From: an uncultured Candidatus Pelagibacter sp.
Lineage (GTDB): Bacteria; Pseudomonadota; Alphaproteobacteria; Pelagibacterales; Pelagibacteraceae
DNA: 60,781 nucleotides
Direction: 5' to 3'
Assembly: GCA_913030805.1 (NCBI GenBank)
Contig: CAJWDL010000006.1
Coordinates: 1-60,781, forward strand
The translations under genes and the position numbers were made by a program. Positions 1 to 7,235 of this stretch are shown in pieces (positions within the stretch are counted from its first letter, which is position 1; every line of letters begins with the position of its first letter). The notes beneath the pieces are model-generated. The model had not been told where the DNA came from, ran no database searches, and was given only the letters and a program-made list of their open reading frames with translations.

Positions 1-593
1 GGTTAGGTGTAAATGATAATGGAGTTGTTGCAGCGATAATGAATAGAATAAATTGTTTAGGACCAATGGAAAACAAAAAAAGTAGAGGTGAATTAGTTTT
101 AAATGCACTTGATCATGACGATGCTAATAAATCTTTAAACGCAATTATTAAGATACAAAAAGACTATTACAGAGGATTTAATATGTTTATAGGAGACAAT
201 TTGAATTCTCATTGGATAAAATCTGATGAAAGAAGTTCAGACATTGAATATACTAATATTCCTGATGGACTATCAATGATCACTTCCCATGATCGAAATG
301 ACCTAAATTCTAATCGTATTAAAAATTATTTATCAAAATTTTCATTATCAGAAGAGCCAAGCCCAACCAAAAATGAATGGAGTGATTGGGAAAAATTACT
401 TAGGAGTACATACAGTGAAGATGGTAACCCTTTATCAGCAATGTGTATAAAAACTGATATGGGTTTTCAAACAATTTCATCATCTTTTATAGCTTTACCG
501 AGCTTCAAATCTAAACTGAATAAAAATAAACCAATTTTTCGACATGCTAACGGATCACCTGACTCAACTAGTTATATTGATTTGAAAATGTGA
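1..593 (+). CDS. NRDE/TANGO2-family protein, 5'-truncated by window edge
   Basis: The reading frame is open from the first full codon at base 3 and continues upstream of the window, so the ATG at 39 is internal and not the start. The visible N-terminal part reads LGVNDNGVVAAIMNR, followed by KSRGELVLNAL; both match the conserved core of the NRDE (DUF833, TANGO2-like) family, whose name-giving Asn-Arg-Asp-Glu motif would lie upstream. The family is cytoplasmic in bacteria and of unsettled function; haem handling has been proposed for eukaryotic TANGO2. About 196 residues are visible of a usual 240-270. It is convergent with the copper-gene cluster and separated from it by 44 bases without a clear terminator hairpin. 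Confidence 0.8.
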   Translation, partial: LGVNDNGVVAAIMNRINCLGPMENKKSRGELVLNALDHDDANKSLNAIIKIQKDYYRGFNMFIGDNLNSHWIKSDERSSDIEYTNIPDGLSMITSHDRNDLNSNRIKNYLSKFSLSEEPSPTKNEWSDWEKLLRSTYSEDGNPLSAMCIKTDMGFQTISSSFIALPSFKSKLNKNKPIFRHANGSPDSTSYIDLKM

Positions 594-637
594 ATAAAGA
601 AAAATGCAAGTAAATTAGCTACGATTATTCATAAAGG

Positions 638-1072
638 TTAATGGCATGCGATATTATATTTCTTTAAACGCCAATAATTGTAAGGCCAAGGTGTAAGAAA
701 ACCAGCTATCAACATAATGGGTATCACCCACCAGGTTAACTTAGCACCTCCGGTTAACCACCAATCGACCATATTCATCGCAATTTCCATACTAATCATA
801 GAGATAAAACTCATACCAAATGCTGTCCTTAACGATTGAGTAAAATTCATTTGTTTTAACAAAATTGAAGTTTCTAATATTATGCTTGTAATCAAGCCAT
901 TAATGGTTGCTAAAGTCATAATATAAAAAGTTGACCAAACTATATTTAGTAATTGAAAAAATATGATGGTTCCAAAATCACCCATTGAACATCCAATTAA
1001 ACACCATAAAGTATTATAAGCACTACTTTTCCAAGTATGCTTACATGTCCATTCGAAATTATTTTTCATCAT
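638..1072 (-). CDS. DUF4396-domain membrane protein, copper-cluster neighbour
   Basis: A 144-residue hydrophobic protein that matches the DUF4396 pattern: an N-terminal W-K-S-S-A-x-N-T-L-W-C-L-I-G-C-S-M-G-D segment (about residues 14-32), a central segment with MEIAMNMVDWW, and a C-terminal PWPYNYWR. Four hydrophobic stretches suggest four membrane helices. The function is not established. It is the last gene of the SRAP-PCuAC-SCO run, 19 bases after SCO. The conserved Cys, Met and Trp residues plus this context suggest a role in copper or haem-copper oxidase biogenesis, which is inference only. Two tandem ATG codons (1072 and 1069) are possible starts. Confidence 0.75.
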   Translation of the reverse strand: MMKNNFEWTCKHTWKSSAYNTLWCLIGCSMGDFGTIIFFQLLNIVWSTFYIMTLATINGLITSIILETSILLKQMNFTQSLRTAFGMSFISMISMEIAMNMVDWWLTGGAKLTWWVIPIMLIAGFLTPWPYNYWRLKKYNIACH

Positions 1073-1091
1073 TAATTTTTACTAGTTGAAA

Positions 1092-1697
1092 TTAAAATTT
1101 TAAGAGTTTTTTGATCTCTTTTAAAGATAATTCAAAATCGTCTTCAAAATCGATTGTTTTTAGAAAATTTCCGTCACTTTTTAATAGGAATATTAATGAA
1201 GTATGATCAATTGCATAATTTTCTCCATCAAGCGGAACTTTTTTTGAATACACTCCCCAAGATTTTGCTAAGGTTTTGATTTTTTTAGATTCTCCGGTAA
1301 TTCCAATAATTCTATCGTTAAAAACACTCAAATAGTTATTTAAAACTTTCCAAGTGTCTCTTTCTGGATCGAGGGTGATAAAGTAAGCATTTAATCTATT
1401 TTGATCCTTACCTAACTTTTCTATCAATAGCGATAATCTATGTAGAGCAATGGGACATACGTTAGGACAGTGTGTAAAACCAAAAAACAAGACAGCTGGA
1501 GATCCAACGAAAGCTGACTCGGTTATTTTGTTGCCATTAGAATCTATTAATTCAAAAGGAGTTCCAAGCTTTGCTTCGGTCGAATAATGCGTTTGGATAT
1601 CTTTTTTAAGGATGCTAGGTAAAAATAAACCGATTAAGCTTAATATCAAAATAGAAAAGCCAGCTATGATTATGGCACGTACCGAATTAATTTTCAT
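1092..1697 (-). CDS. SCO1/SenC-family copper chaperone
   Basis: A 201-residue thioredoxin-fold protein of the SCO1/SenC/PrrC family, which delivers copper to the CuA site of cytochrome c oxidase on the periplasmic side of the membrane. Visible features are an N-terminal membrane anchor (about residues 8-28), the copper-binding CxxxC motif in FGFTHCPNVCPIAL (Cys77 and Cys81), a conserved TLDPERDT segment, and the copper-ligand His in AIDHTS (His165). The length is normal. It starts 3 bases after the PCuAC stop, so the two periplasmic copper carriers are co-transcribed, as expected for proteins acting together on the oxidase. Confidence 0.93.
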   Translation of the reverse strand: MKINSVRAIIIAGFSILILSLIGLFLPSILKKDIQTHYSTEAKLGTPFELIDSNGNKITESAFVGSPAVLFFGFTHCPNVCPIALHRLSLLIEKLGKDQNRLNAYFITLDPERDTWKVLNNYLSVFNDRIIGITGESKKIKTLAKSWGVYSKKVPLDGENYAIDHTSLIFLLKSDGNFLKTIDFEDDFELSLKEIKKLLKF

Positions 1698-1700
1698 GAT

Positions 1701-2177
1701 TTAATTATTCTCCTCTAATTTAAAACCCATTTTCTCAACAGCAAAGATAACTTTAATTTTGCCAGCTTTTTCAAAATATAAAATTCCTTCATAGGTTTCT
1801 CCCCTGATCATGGGTTTGCGCAAGTTTATAAACATAATATGATATCCCTTATGTTTTAATTCAGTAAAATCCTTGGCAGGAATTTCTAGCCCACCTTTTA
1901 TTTTTCTCATTTTTATAACATCATTTTCAGTTTTCATTTCATGGATTTCTGCAACTTTAGCAAAATCAACCGTTACCAAATTTAAATAATCAGTTTGATT
2001 GCCTGTATTTACAATCTTCATGTATCCCCCTGCTGTCTTGGCACCTGGAGGTGTTTCTATAATATAAGGATGCAGAATTATTAAATTACCTATTTTATAT
2101 TCATGCGCCAATGAATTAGTTACAAAAATATTAAATATAGCAAAAAAAATAAGCAATTGTTTTCTAATTATTTTCAT
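1701..2177 (-). CDS. Periplasmic copper chaperone PCuAC (DUF461)
   Basis: A 158-residue secreted protein of the PCuAC family that binds Cu(I) in the periplasm and hands it to SCO or to cytochrome oxidase. A signal peptide is visible at residues 1-24 (ending NSLA-HEY). The copper motif of the family, H-x-M with a distant M and a later H-x-M, is present as His79/Met81, Met90 and His113/Met115. A proline-glycine loop (ETPPGAKTAGGYM) matches the conserved core. Its ATG overlaps the stop of the SRAP reading frame by four bases (ATGA), suggesting translational coupling to that gene, which carries an internal stop codon. Confidence 0.92.
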   Translation of the reverse strand: MKIIRKQLLIFFAIFNIFVTNSLAHEYKIGNLIILHPYIIETPPGAKTAGGYMKIVNTGNQTDYLNLVTVDFAKVAEIHEMKTENDVIKMRKIKGGLEIPAKDFTELKHKGYHIMFINLRKPMIRGETYEGILYFEKAGKIKVIFAVEKMGFKLEENN

Positions 2178-2796
2178 TTCAATTCTTCAATTAATTCTTT
2201 TGTGTTGTTTATTGGATTATTTACATCTTTGCTTATAGGGTGAAATTTTAGTTCAGGTGTTTTATAAGATTTTAAAAAGCTTGTTCCTTCTTTTTTTAGA
2301 TTAAAATAATTGTTTAAATCTTTCTCATTAATGATAACAGGTTGCCGATGGTGAATATCTATTGATTTAAAATCTGCTTGCATAGTGATAATTACAAATT
2401 GATGATTTTTATAGATACCAGCAAAATACATTGCTTTATTATCAAATCGAGTAAAATAATATGGTTGTTTGCCTATTTTTTCTCTTTTCCATTCATAATA
2501 ACCATCAGCCACAACTAAACATCTATTATTAATAAGATTTTTAAAAGATATTTTTTCTTTTAGTGTTTCAAGTCTTGCATTGATTAATGGTTTAATTTTT
2601 TTTTCTTTGTCCCAAGAATGAGTTAATCCCCATTACAAATTTTCAATTGTTTTTCCATTAGTATAGGATTTAATAACTGGAAGTTTTTGTTGTGGACTAG
2701 CATTGAAATTATCGGCATCATTAACAGTAATAGCTGATTTTACAATTTCTCTAGTCTTCTGAACGGCATTAGTAACAACATATCTCCCACACATAA
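2174..2796 (-). pseudogene. SRAP (HMCES/YedK-like) DNA-protein crosslink protein gene, one in-frame stop
   Basis: Reading the minus strand from the ATG at 2796 gives MCGRYVVTNAV, the canonical SRAP N-terminus with catalytic Cys2, and the frame continues to the stop at 2174 except for a single TAA at 2633-2635. After that stop the frame resumes with WGLTHSWDKEKK, INARLET, VVADGYYEW and IHHRQPVII, i.e. the catalytic Asn, Glu and His of the family. The family forms covalent links with abasic sites in single-stranded DNA. The TAA sits just before the conserved WG, where a Lys or Arg codon is usual, so one A-to-T change (AAA to TAA) would explain it. The part from a GTG at 2512 could be re-initiated as a 112-residue C-terminal fragment. 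A sequencing error is not excluded. Confidence 0.85.
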
Positions 2797-2814
2797 AAGA
2801 TAACTTGAATTTAA

Positions 2815-2985
2815 TTAGTGTTTTAAGTGAGTAATCCTATCTTTTAGTCTTAATTTTAACTTTTTTAATTTTCTTAAATCTTTCCAAGATTCAGAGGTGC
2901 GATCGTTTAATCTTTTTTTTGTAGTTTTTTTTGTGAGAGTTTCAAGTTTTTTATGTTCTCTTTTCAGATCCTTCAATTCTGACAT
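2815..2985 (-). CDS. DUF465 (YdcH-like) small protein
   Basis: A 56-residue, highly basic protein beginning MSELKDLKREHKKLE and ending LKKLKLRLKDRITHLKH. The pattern of an N-terminal EHxxL and a C-terminal LKKxKLxLKDxI is the hallmark of the DUF465/YdcH family, short helical hairpin proteins of unknown function that are common in Alphaproteobacteria. The start is fixed by a plausible promoter just upstream (2994-3022) and by the lack of any other ATG. It ends 18 bases before the SRAP start and looks like the first gene of the transcript that continues into the copper genes. Confidence 0.75.
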   Translation of the reverse strand: MSELKDLKREHKKLETLTKKTTKKRLNDRTSESWKDLRKLKKLKLRLKDRITHLKH

Positions 2986-2993
2986 CAAAAATA

Positions 2994-3022
2994 ACTATAA
3001 ATGTCTTTTGTGTCAAAAACAA
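2994..3022 (-). promoter_or_regulatory. Candidate sigma-70-type promoter of the DUF465-SRAP-copper operon
   Basis: On the minus strand TTGTTT (3022-3017) is followed 17 bases later by TATAGT (2999-2994). Initiation about seven bases downstream would fall within a few bases of the ATG at 2985, giving a leaderless or nearly leaderless mRNA. A perfect TTGACA also lies inside the spacer, but it is not well placed for a -10. This is pattern matching only. Confidence 0.4.
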
Positions 3023-3074
3023 GAATTTAAATAAGCAATATATGAAAATTTTGAACTCTTTGTTTAAAAGTTAG

Positions 3075-4481
3075 TTATTTAAAAAAAAATTTTTTAATCA
3101 AAATTAAAAAACCTAACAATTCAACTCTTCCTATAATCATAAAGAACATTAAAGAAATTTTTGAAAATATATTTATATCCAAAAAGTAAAACTCACTAAG
3201 ATTATAGTTATTTGAATTAACTGTGTTGGTAATTGTCAAAATAGATAACGTTAATGAATCTTTGAAGTTGATTTGTTCAAAAGACAAAATTCCTGATAAT
3301 ATAAATAAACTAGAAATAAAAAAGACAATAGATAAAAAATAGATATTGATTTCTTCATCTTTGATTTTATTTTTGGACAAGAAAAGCCTGTTACCCGAAA
3401 CATATAAAGGTTTTACGAGCAGATAAATTTCTTTTAATGAAAATTTAAACAAAGTATATAATTTTATAAATTTCAATCCTGATGAAGTCGAAAAAGATGA
3501 CCCACCAATAATTGTCAAAATTAAAAAAAGAAATGATAAATTAGAAAATTGATTGTCCAAACCCAATCCTATGTTTGATAAACTACTTAATACTGCAAAT
3601 AAAATAGAACTAAATCCAAAAATATTGCTAAAAAATATATAAGTAGTAATTAAAATAAATAATAACAAAATCAAAAGATAAAGATCTTCTTTGTTATTTG
3701 CTACTGATTTATCAACAAAAATCATATTATAGATTAAATAAAGATTAAAAAAAGGAATTAACATAGAAAAAGAAAAAATTAATTTTTGATTTTCTAATCT
3801 TAAAATTTCACTTAAAAAATTTGTCGGAATAAAGCCACCTGCGGAAGTTATTGTCATAGATAAATTAAATCCTTCAAATAATCGAATACCTGAATAAGTT
3901 AAAAGTATAAAAACCAGCACAGTTAACAGGAAATAAATTAATAAAACTTTTGTATATTGATTTTTTATTTCGGATAAATTTAATCCTTCATAATTAGTAT
4001 AAATGTTTTTTATCTTAATTTTTGGTGATTCAGTCAGTAAAAATAAAGAACATAAAAGATATAAGCCCCCTAACCATTGTGAGATTGATCTCCAAATTAA
4101 CAAAGGTTCGTCGATCTTTTTAACATTTTCAAATATTGTAAATCCCGTAGATGTAAATCCAGATATTGCTTCAAAGTAAGAGTTTATAAAACTTATATCA
4201 TAAATACTTAAATAATAAGGCAGGGATATTAATAATGGAAAGTAAAAAAAACCAGAGATAACAATAAATAATTTTTCAAAAAAATTTACTTTTACGTTAA
4301 GAAATTTTTTATTAAAAAAAATAAAAGTAACCCCAAGAAATAAGGAAACCAAAAGGCTAACAAAGTATACATGTATATTTAGCGAAGTATCAAAATAGTA
4401 ACAAAAAAGAATATTTAATAATGAAAAAATTGAAATGAATAAAGTAAATATTCCTAAATATAAAAATGTTGATCTAAACAT
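3075..4481 (-). CDS. trkH: Trk potassium uptake membrane subunit TrkH
   Basis: A 468-residue polytopic membrane protein of the TrkH/KtrB family, which carries K+ into the cell together with the NAD-binding regulator TrkA encoded directly upstream. The pore loops can be followed: the first as SGFTSTGFT, the second as TSAGGFI, the third as SNIGLGL, followed by the family segment GGSSFSTSSGLK. The fourth loop, expected around TITNTVNSNNY, has no glycine, which is unusual. It is the last gene of ntrY-ntrX-trkA-trkH, starting 19 bases after trkA. Its base composition matches the surroundings. Confidence 0.9.
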   Translation of the reverse strand: MFRSTFLYLGIFTLFISIFSLLNILFCYYFDTSLNIHVYFVSLLVSLFLGVTFIFFNKKFLNVKVNFFEKLFIVISGFFYFPLLISLPYYLSIYDISFINSYFEAISGFTSTGFTIFENVKKIDEPLLIWRSISQWLGGLYLLCSLFLLTESPKIKIKNIYTNYEGLNLSEIKNQYTKVLLIYFLLTVLVFILLTYSGIRLFEGFNLSMTITSAGGFIPTNFLSEILRLENQKLIFSFSMLIPFFNLYLIYNMIFVDKSVANNKEDLYLLILLLFILITTYIFFSNIFGFSSILFAVLSSLSNIGLGLDNQFSNLSFLFLILTIIGGSSFSTSSGLKFIKLYTLFKFSLKEIYLLVKPLYVSGNRLFLSKNKIKDEEINIYFLSIVFFISSLFILSGILSFEQINFKDSLTLSILTITNTVNSNNYNLSEFYFLDINIFSKISLMFFMIIGRVELLGFLILIKKFFFK

Positions 4482-4500
4482 TTATTAATCAAAATATATA

Positions 4501-5874
4501 TTAGAAGGAACTAACCCTAAACAAATTTTCAACTTTTCCGAGTTGATCTCTTTTAGTTAAAAAAACAACCAAATCTTTTTTTTCAAAAATAAAGTTTGAT
4601 TTTGGAATAATAATATCGTCTTTTCTTAGAATTGCTCCTATCCTAATTTCCTTTGGAAGGTTAGATTCTTTTAAACTCTTATTAATTAATTCTGAACTTT
4701 CTATAATTTCAGCTTCTATAAATTCATACTCTCCATCTAGCAAACTGTATACGGTTTCTATAGTGCCTTTATGAACGTATTTTAGTATAGTTGAAACCGT
4801 CATCATTCTTGGATCAACCAAATCATCAATTTTTAGCGACGACTGTAATAAGCTGTAGTTTGATTTGTTTACCAGGGCAATTGTTCTTTTGTTTGGTGAA
4901 AATTTTTCAGATAATACACATAACATTAAATTATTTTCGTCATCATTAGTCAAAGCTAGGACCGTTTCTATTTCTTCTATGTTAGCTTCTTTTAATACTT
5001 CTTCATCCAGGCCATCGCCATTAATAACTATTGAATTTTCAAGTTCACTCGCAATTTGTTCTGCTCTTTCCTTATTTTTTTCTATAATTTTTATTCTTGC
5101 TTCTACTAAAGATTTTTCTAAATTTTTTGCTAAATTAAGGCCAATATTACCACCTCCAACAATAAGAATCTTTTTTGCAATTTTTTCCTCATGTCCAAAA
5201 GCTGCTAAAGTTCTATTTAATTGAGAGGAATTAATCACTACATAAGCTTTATCATTTAATTTCATTTTATCTGCTTTGTTGAGTATTAAAAATTTTTCAT
5301 CTCTTATTACACCTAAAATATTTGCCTCTAAATCAGGAAATGTTTTTGTCAATTTATTTAACTGGATATTTACTAAAGGACACTTTTCATCTATTGCAAC
5401 CTCCAACATTTTTATTTTATCTTTAGCAAAAGGAACATTATCTAAGGCTCCTGGAGCCTCTAATTTTCTTTGCAAAGATTTTGCAACCTCTAATTCAGGG
5501 GAAATAGTTACATCAACCGGCAGTTCTATTTTACTGTAAAGTTTACCATATTTTGGATCAAGGTAATCATGTGATCTTATTCTTGCTATTTTTTTTGTAA
5601 CGTTAAAAATAGAATGAGCTATCTGGCAAATTATCATGTTAACTTCATCACTTTTTGTAACAGCAATAATCAGATCCGTCTCTTTTGCTCCCGCTTTTTC
5701 AAGAACAGAAGGAAATGTAGCTCTTCCCACAATAGCCTTAACGTCGATTGACTCAGTAATCTTTTGAATATCTTCACTTGATTGGTCAATCATTGTTACT
5801 GAATGGCTTTGAGCTGACAGTTGTTTGGCTATACTAAATCCTACCCTCCCAGCACCACAGACAATAATATTCAT
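4501..5874 (-). CDS. trkA: Trk system NAD-binding regulatory protein TrkA
   Basis: A 457-residue cytoplasmic peripheral subunit of the Trk K+ transporter. It shows the expected duplicated layout of RCK_N plus TrkA_C: a first Rossmann motif at the N-terminus (IIVCGAGRVGFSIA), a TrkA_C domain around residues 140-220, a second Rossmann motif (ILIVGGGNIGLNLA) near residue 237, and a second TrkA_C at the C-terminus. The length is typical. The ATG overlaps the ntrX stop by one base (TAATG), so the two are translationally coupled. The ntrX-trkA linkage is common in Alphaproteobacteria; trkH following directly completes the transporter. Confidence 0.96.
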   Translation of the reverse strand: MNIIVCGAGRVGFSIAKQLSAQSHSVTMIDQSSEDIQKITESIDVKAIVGRATFPSVLEKAGAKETDLIIAVTKSDEVNMIICQIAHSIFNVTKKIARIRSHDYLDPKYGKLYSKIELPVDVTISPELEVAKSLQRKLEAPGALDNVPFAKDKIKMLEVAIDEKCPLVNIQLNKLTKTFPDLEANILGVIRDEKFLILNKADKMKLNDKAYVVINSSQLNRTLAAFGHEEKIAKKILIVGGGNIGLNLAKNLEKSLVEARIKIIEKNKERAEQIASELENSIVINGDGLDEEVLKEANIEEIETVLALTNDDENNLMLCVLSEKFSPNKRTIALVNKSNYSLLQSSLKIDDLVDPRMMTVSTILKYVHKGTIETVYSLLDGEYEFIEAEIIESSELINKSLKESNLPKEIRIGAILRKDDIIIPKSNFIFEKKDLVVFLTKRDQLGKVENLFRVSSF

Positions 5875-7235
5875 TAATTTATTCCCTTGATTCCTAAAGT
5901 TTTCAATTTTCTATGCAAAGCGGATCTTTCCATGCCAACAAAATCTGCAGTTTTTGATATGTTGCCCTTAAATTTTTTTAACTGTAAAGTTAAATATGAT
6001 TTTTCAAAATTTTCTCTAGCTTCCTTTAAAGGAAAAGAAAAATTTTTTTCGGATACATCAGTTTTATTTATAGAAACTTTTTTTAATGATTCATTTATAA
6101 TCATATTAATATTTTCTTTTTTTTCATTCGGCGATAATATTGCAATTCTTTCAACTAAATTTCTTAGTTCTCTAACATTTCCTGGCCAATCATATTCAAA
6201 TAAATATAAGTTATTGGCATCAATTTCAAACTTCGGCACTCCATATGAATATGGAATTGTTTTAGAAAAATAGTCTATTAGCAATGGAATATCATCTTTT
6301 CTATTCTTTAATGGTTCGATGTATATAGGAACAACGTTTAATCTGTGATAGAGATCTTCTCTAAAATTTCCATCCTCTATTTCTTTATTTATATTTTTGC
6401 TTGAAGTACATATTATCCTAACATTTACATTAATATCGTGATTACCATTTAGTCTCTTAAATTTTTGATCAGTTAATACTCTTAAAATTTTTGCTTGTGT
6501 TTCTAAAGGTATTTCAGAAACCTCATCAATAAGAAGTATACCATTAGATGCCTTTTCTAATGCACCATAAAGTATTGTTCCATCTTTATTTTCCGAACCA
6601 AAAAGTTCAAGTTCATATTTTTCAGGATCTAGCAATGCTCCATTTAAAATAATTAATGACTTTTTTGCTCGATTGGAATTCTTATGAATTTTTCTTGCAA
6701 CTAATTCTTTCCCCGAGCCTGCTGGCCCGAAAATAAAAACTCTACTTTCTGTTAGGGATAATTTTTTTATTTGTTCTTTTAATTTCATTATAGAAGGACT
6801 TTTTCCTATTAGATCATAAGAATGAAATAATTTATTTTGAAGGTTTTTATTTTCTTTTTTTAAACCGTAGTTTTCAACTGCCCTATTTACAAAATTTATT
6901 AATCTTTGGGAGTCAAAAGGTTTTTGTATAAATTCAAATGCACCAGATTTTAATGAATCTACCGCCATTTTGATATTGGCATGACCAGAGATGATTATCA
7001 CAGGTATATCAACATCTTTTTTTTTTATATGAGTTAACAGCTCAATTCCATCGTTATCTCCTTTGTCAAGTTTTACATCAATGATTGCAATGTCTGGTAA
7101 TTTTTTATCAATTTCACTTAAAGCCTGATTATAGTTTGCCGCTTGCCTGATAAAAAAGCCACGATCCTTCAAAAGACTAGAAATAAGAAATCTTATATCT
7201 GAATTATCATCAATGATTAAAATTTCAGCTGACAT
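5874..7235 (-). CDS. ntrX: Nitrogen-regulation response regulator NtrX
   Basis: A 453-residue NtrC-family regulator paired with the kinase NtrY just upstream. The receiver domain (1-120) has Asp9-Asp10 and the phosphorylatable Asp53 in IIDVKLDKG, with Lys105 in FIQKPF. The AAA+ domain has Walker A (GPAGSGKE, about 170-177) and Walker B (ILLIDE, about 233-238). A Fis-type helix-turn-helix ends the protein (NISKTADFVGMERSALHRKL). The GAFTGA loop that contacts sigma-54 is replaced by GTILYGALE; this is typical for NtrX and fits proteins that work without sigma-54. Its first 11 bases overlap the end of ntrY. Confidence 0.94.
   Translation of the reverse strand: MSAEILIIDDNSDIRFLISSLLKDRGFFIRQAANYNQALSEIDKKLPDIAIIDVKLDKGDNDGIELLTHIKKKDVDIPVIIISGHANIKMAVDSLKSGAFEFIQKPFDSQRLINFVNRAVENYGLKKENKNLQNKLFHSYDLIGKSPSIMKLKEQIKKLSLTESRVFIFGPAGSGKELVARKIHKNSNRAKKSLIILNGALLDPEKYELELFGSENKDGTILYGALEKASNGILLIDEVSEIPLETQAKILRVLTDQKFKRLNGNHDINVNVRIICTSSKNINKEIEDGNFREDLYHRLNVVPIYIEPLKNRKDDIPLLIDYFSKTIPYSYGVPKFEIDANNLYLFEYDWPGNVRELRNLVERIAILSPNEKKENINMIINESLKKVSINKTDVSEKNFSFPLKEARENFEKSYLTLQLKKFKGNISKTADFVGMERSALHRKLKTLGIKGIN

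Noticed and set aside
594-637. Terminator between the NRDE gene and the DUF4396 gene
   Set aside because: No GC stem followed by a T-run can be drawn on either strand.
4865-5224. 119-codon plus-strand frame inside trkA
   Set aside because: A Ser/Phe-rich antisense shadow of trkA with no ribosome-binding site or family motif. Similar shadows inside ntrX, ntrY, nuoM and nuoF were dropped for the same reason.
5874-7235. NtrX lacking GAFTGA seen as a damaged sigma-54 activator
   Set aside because: NtrX proteins generally have an altered loop here and can act without sigma-54, so this is a family trait and no defect.
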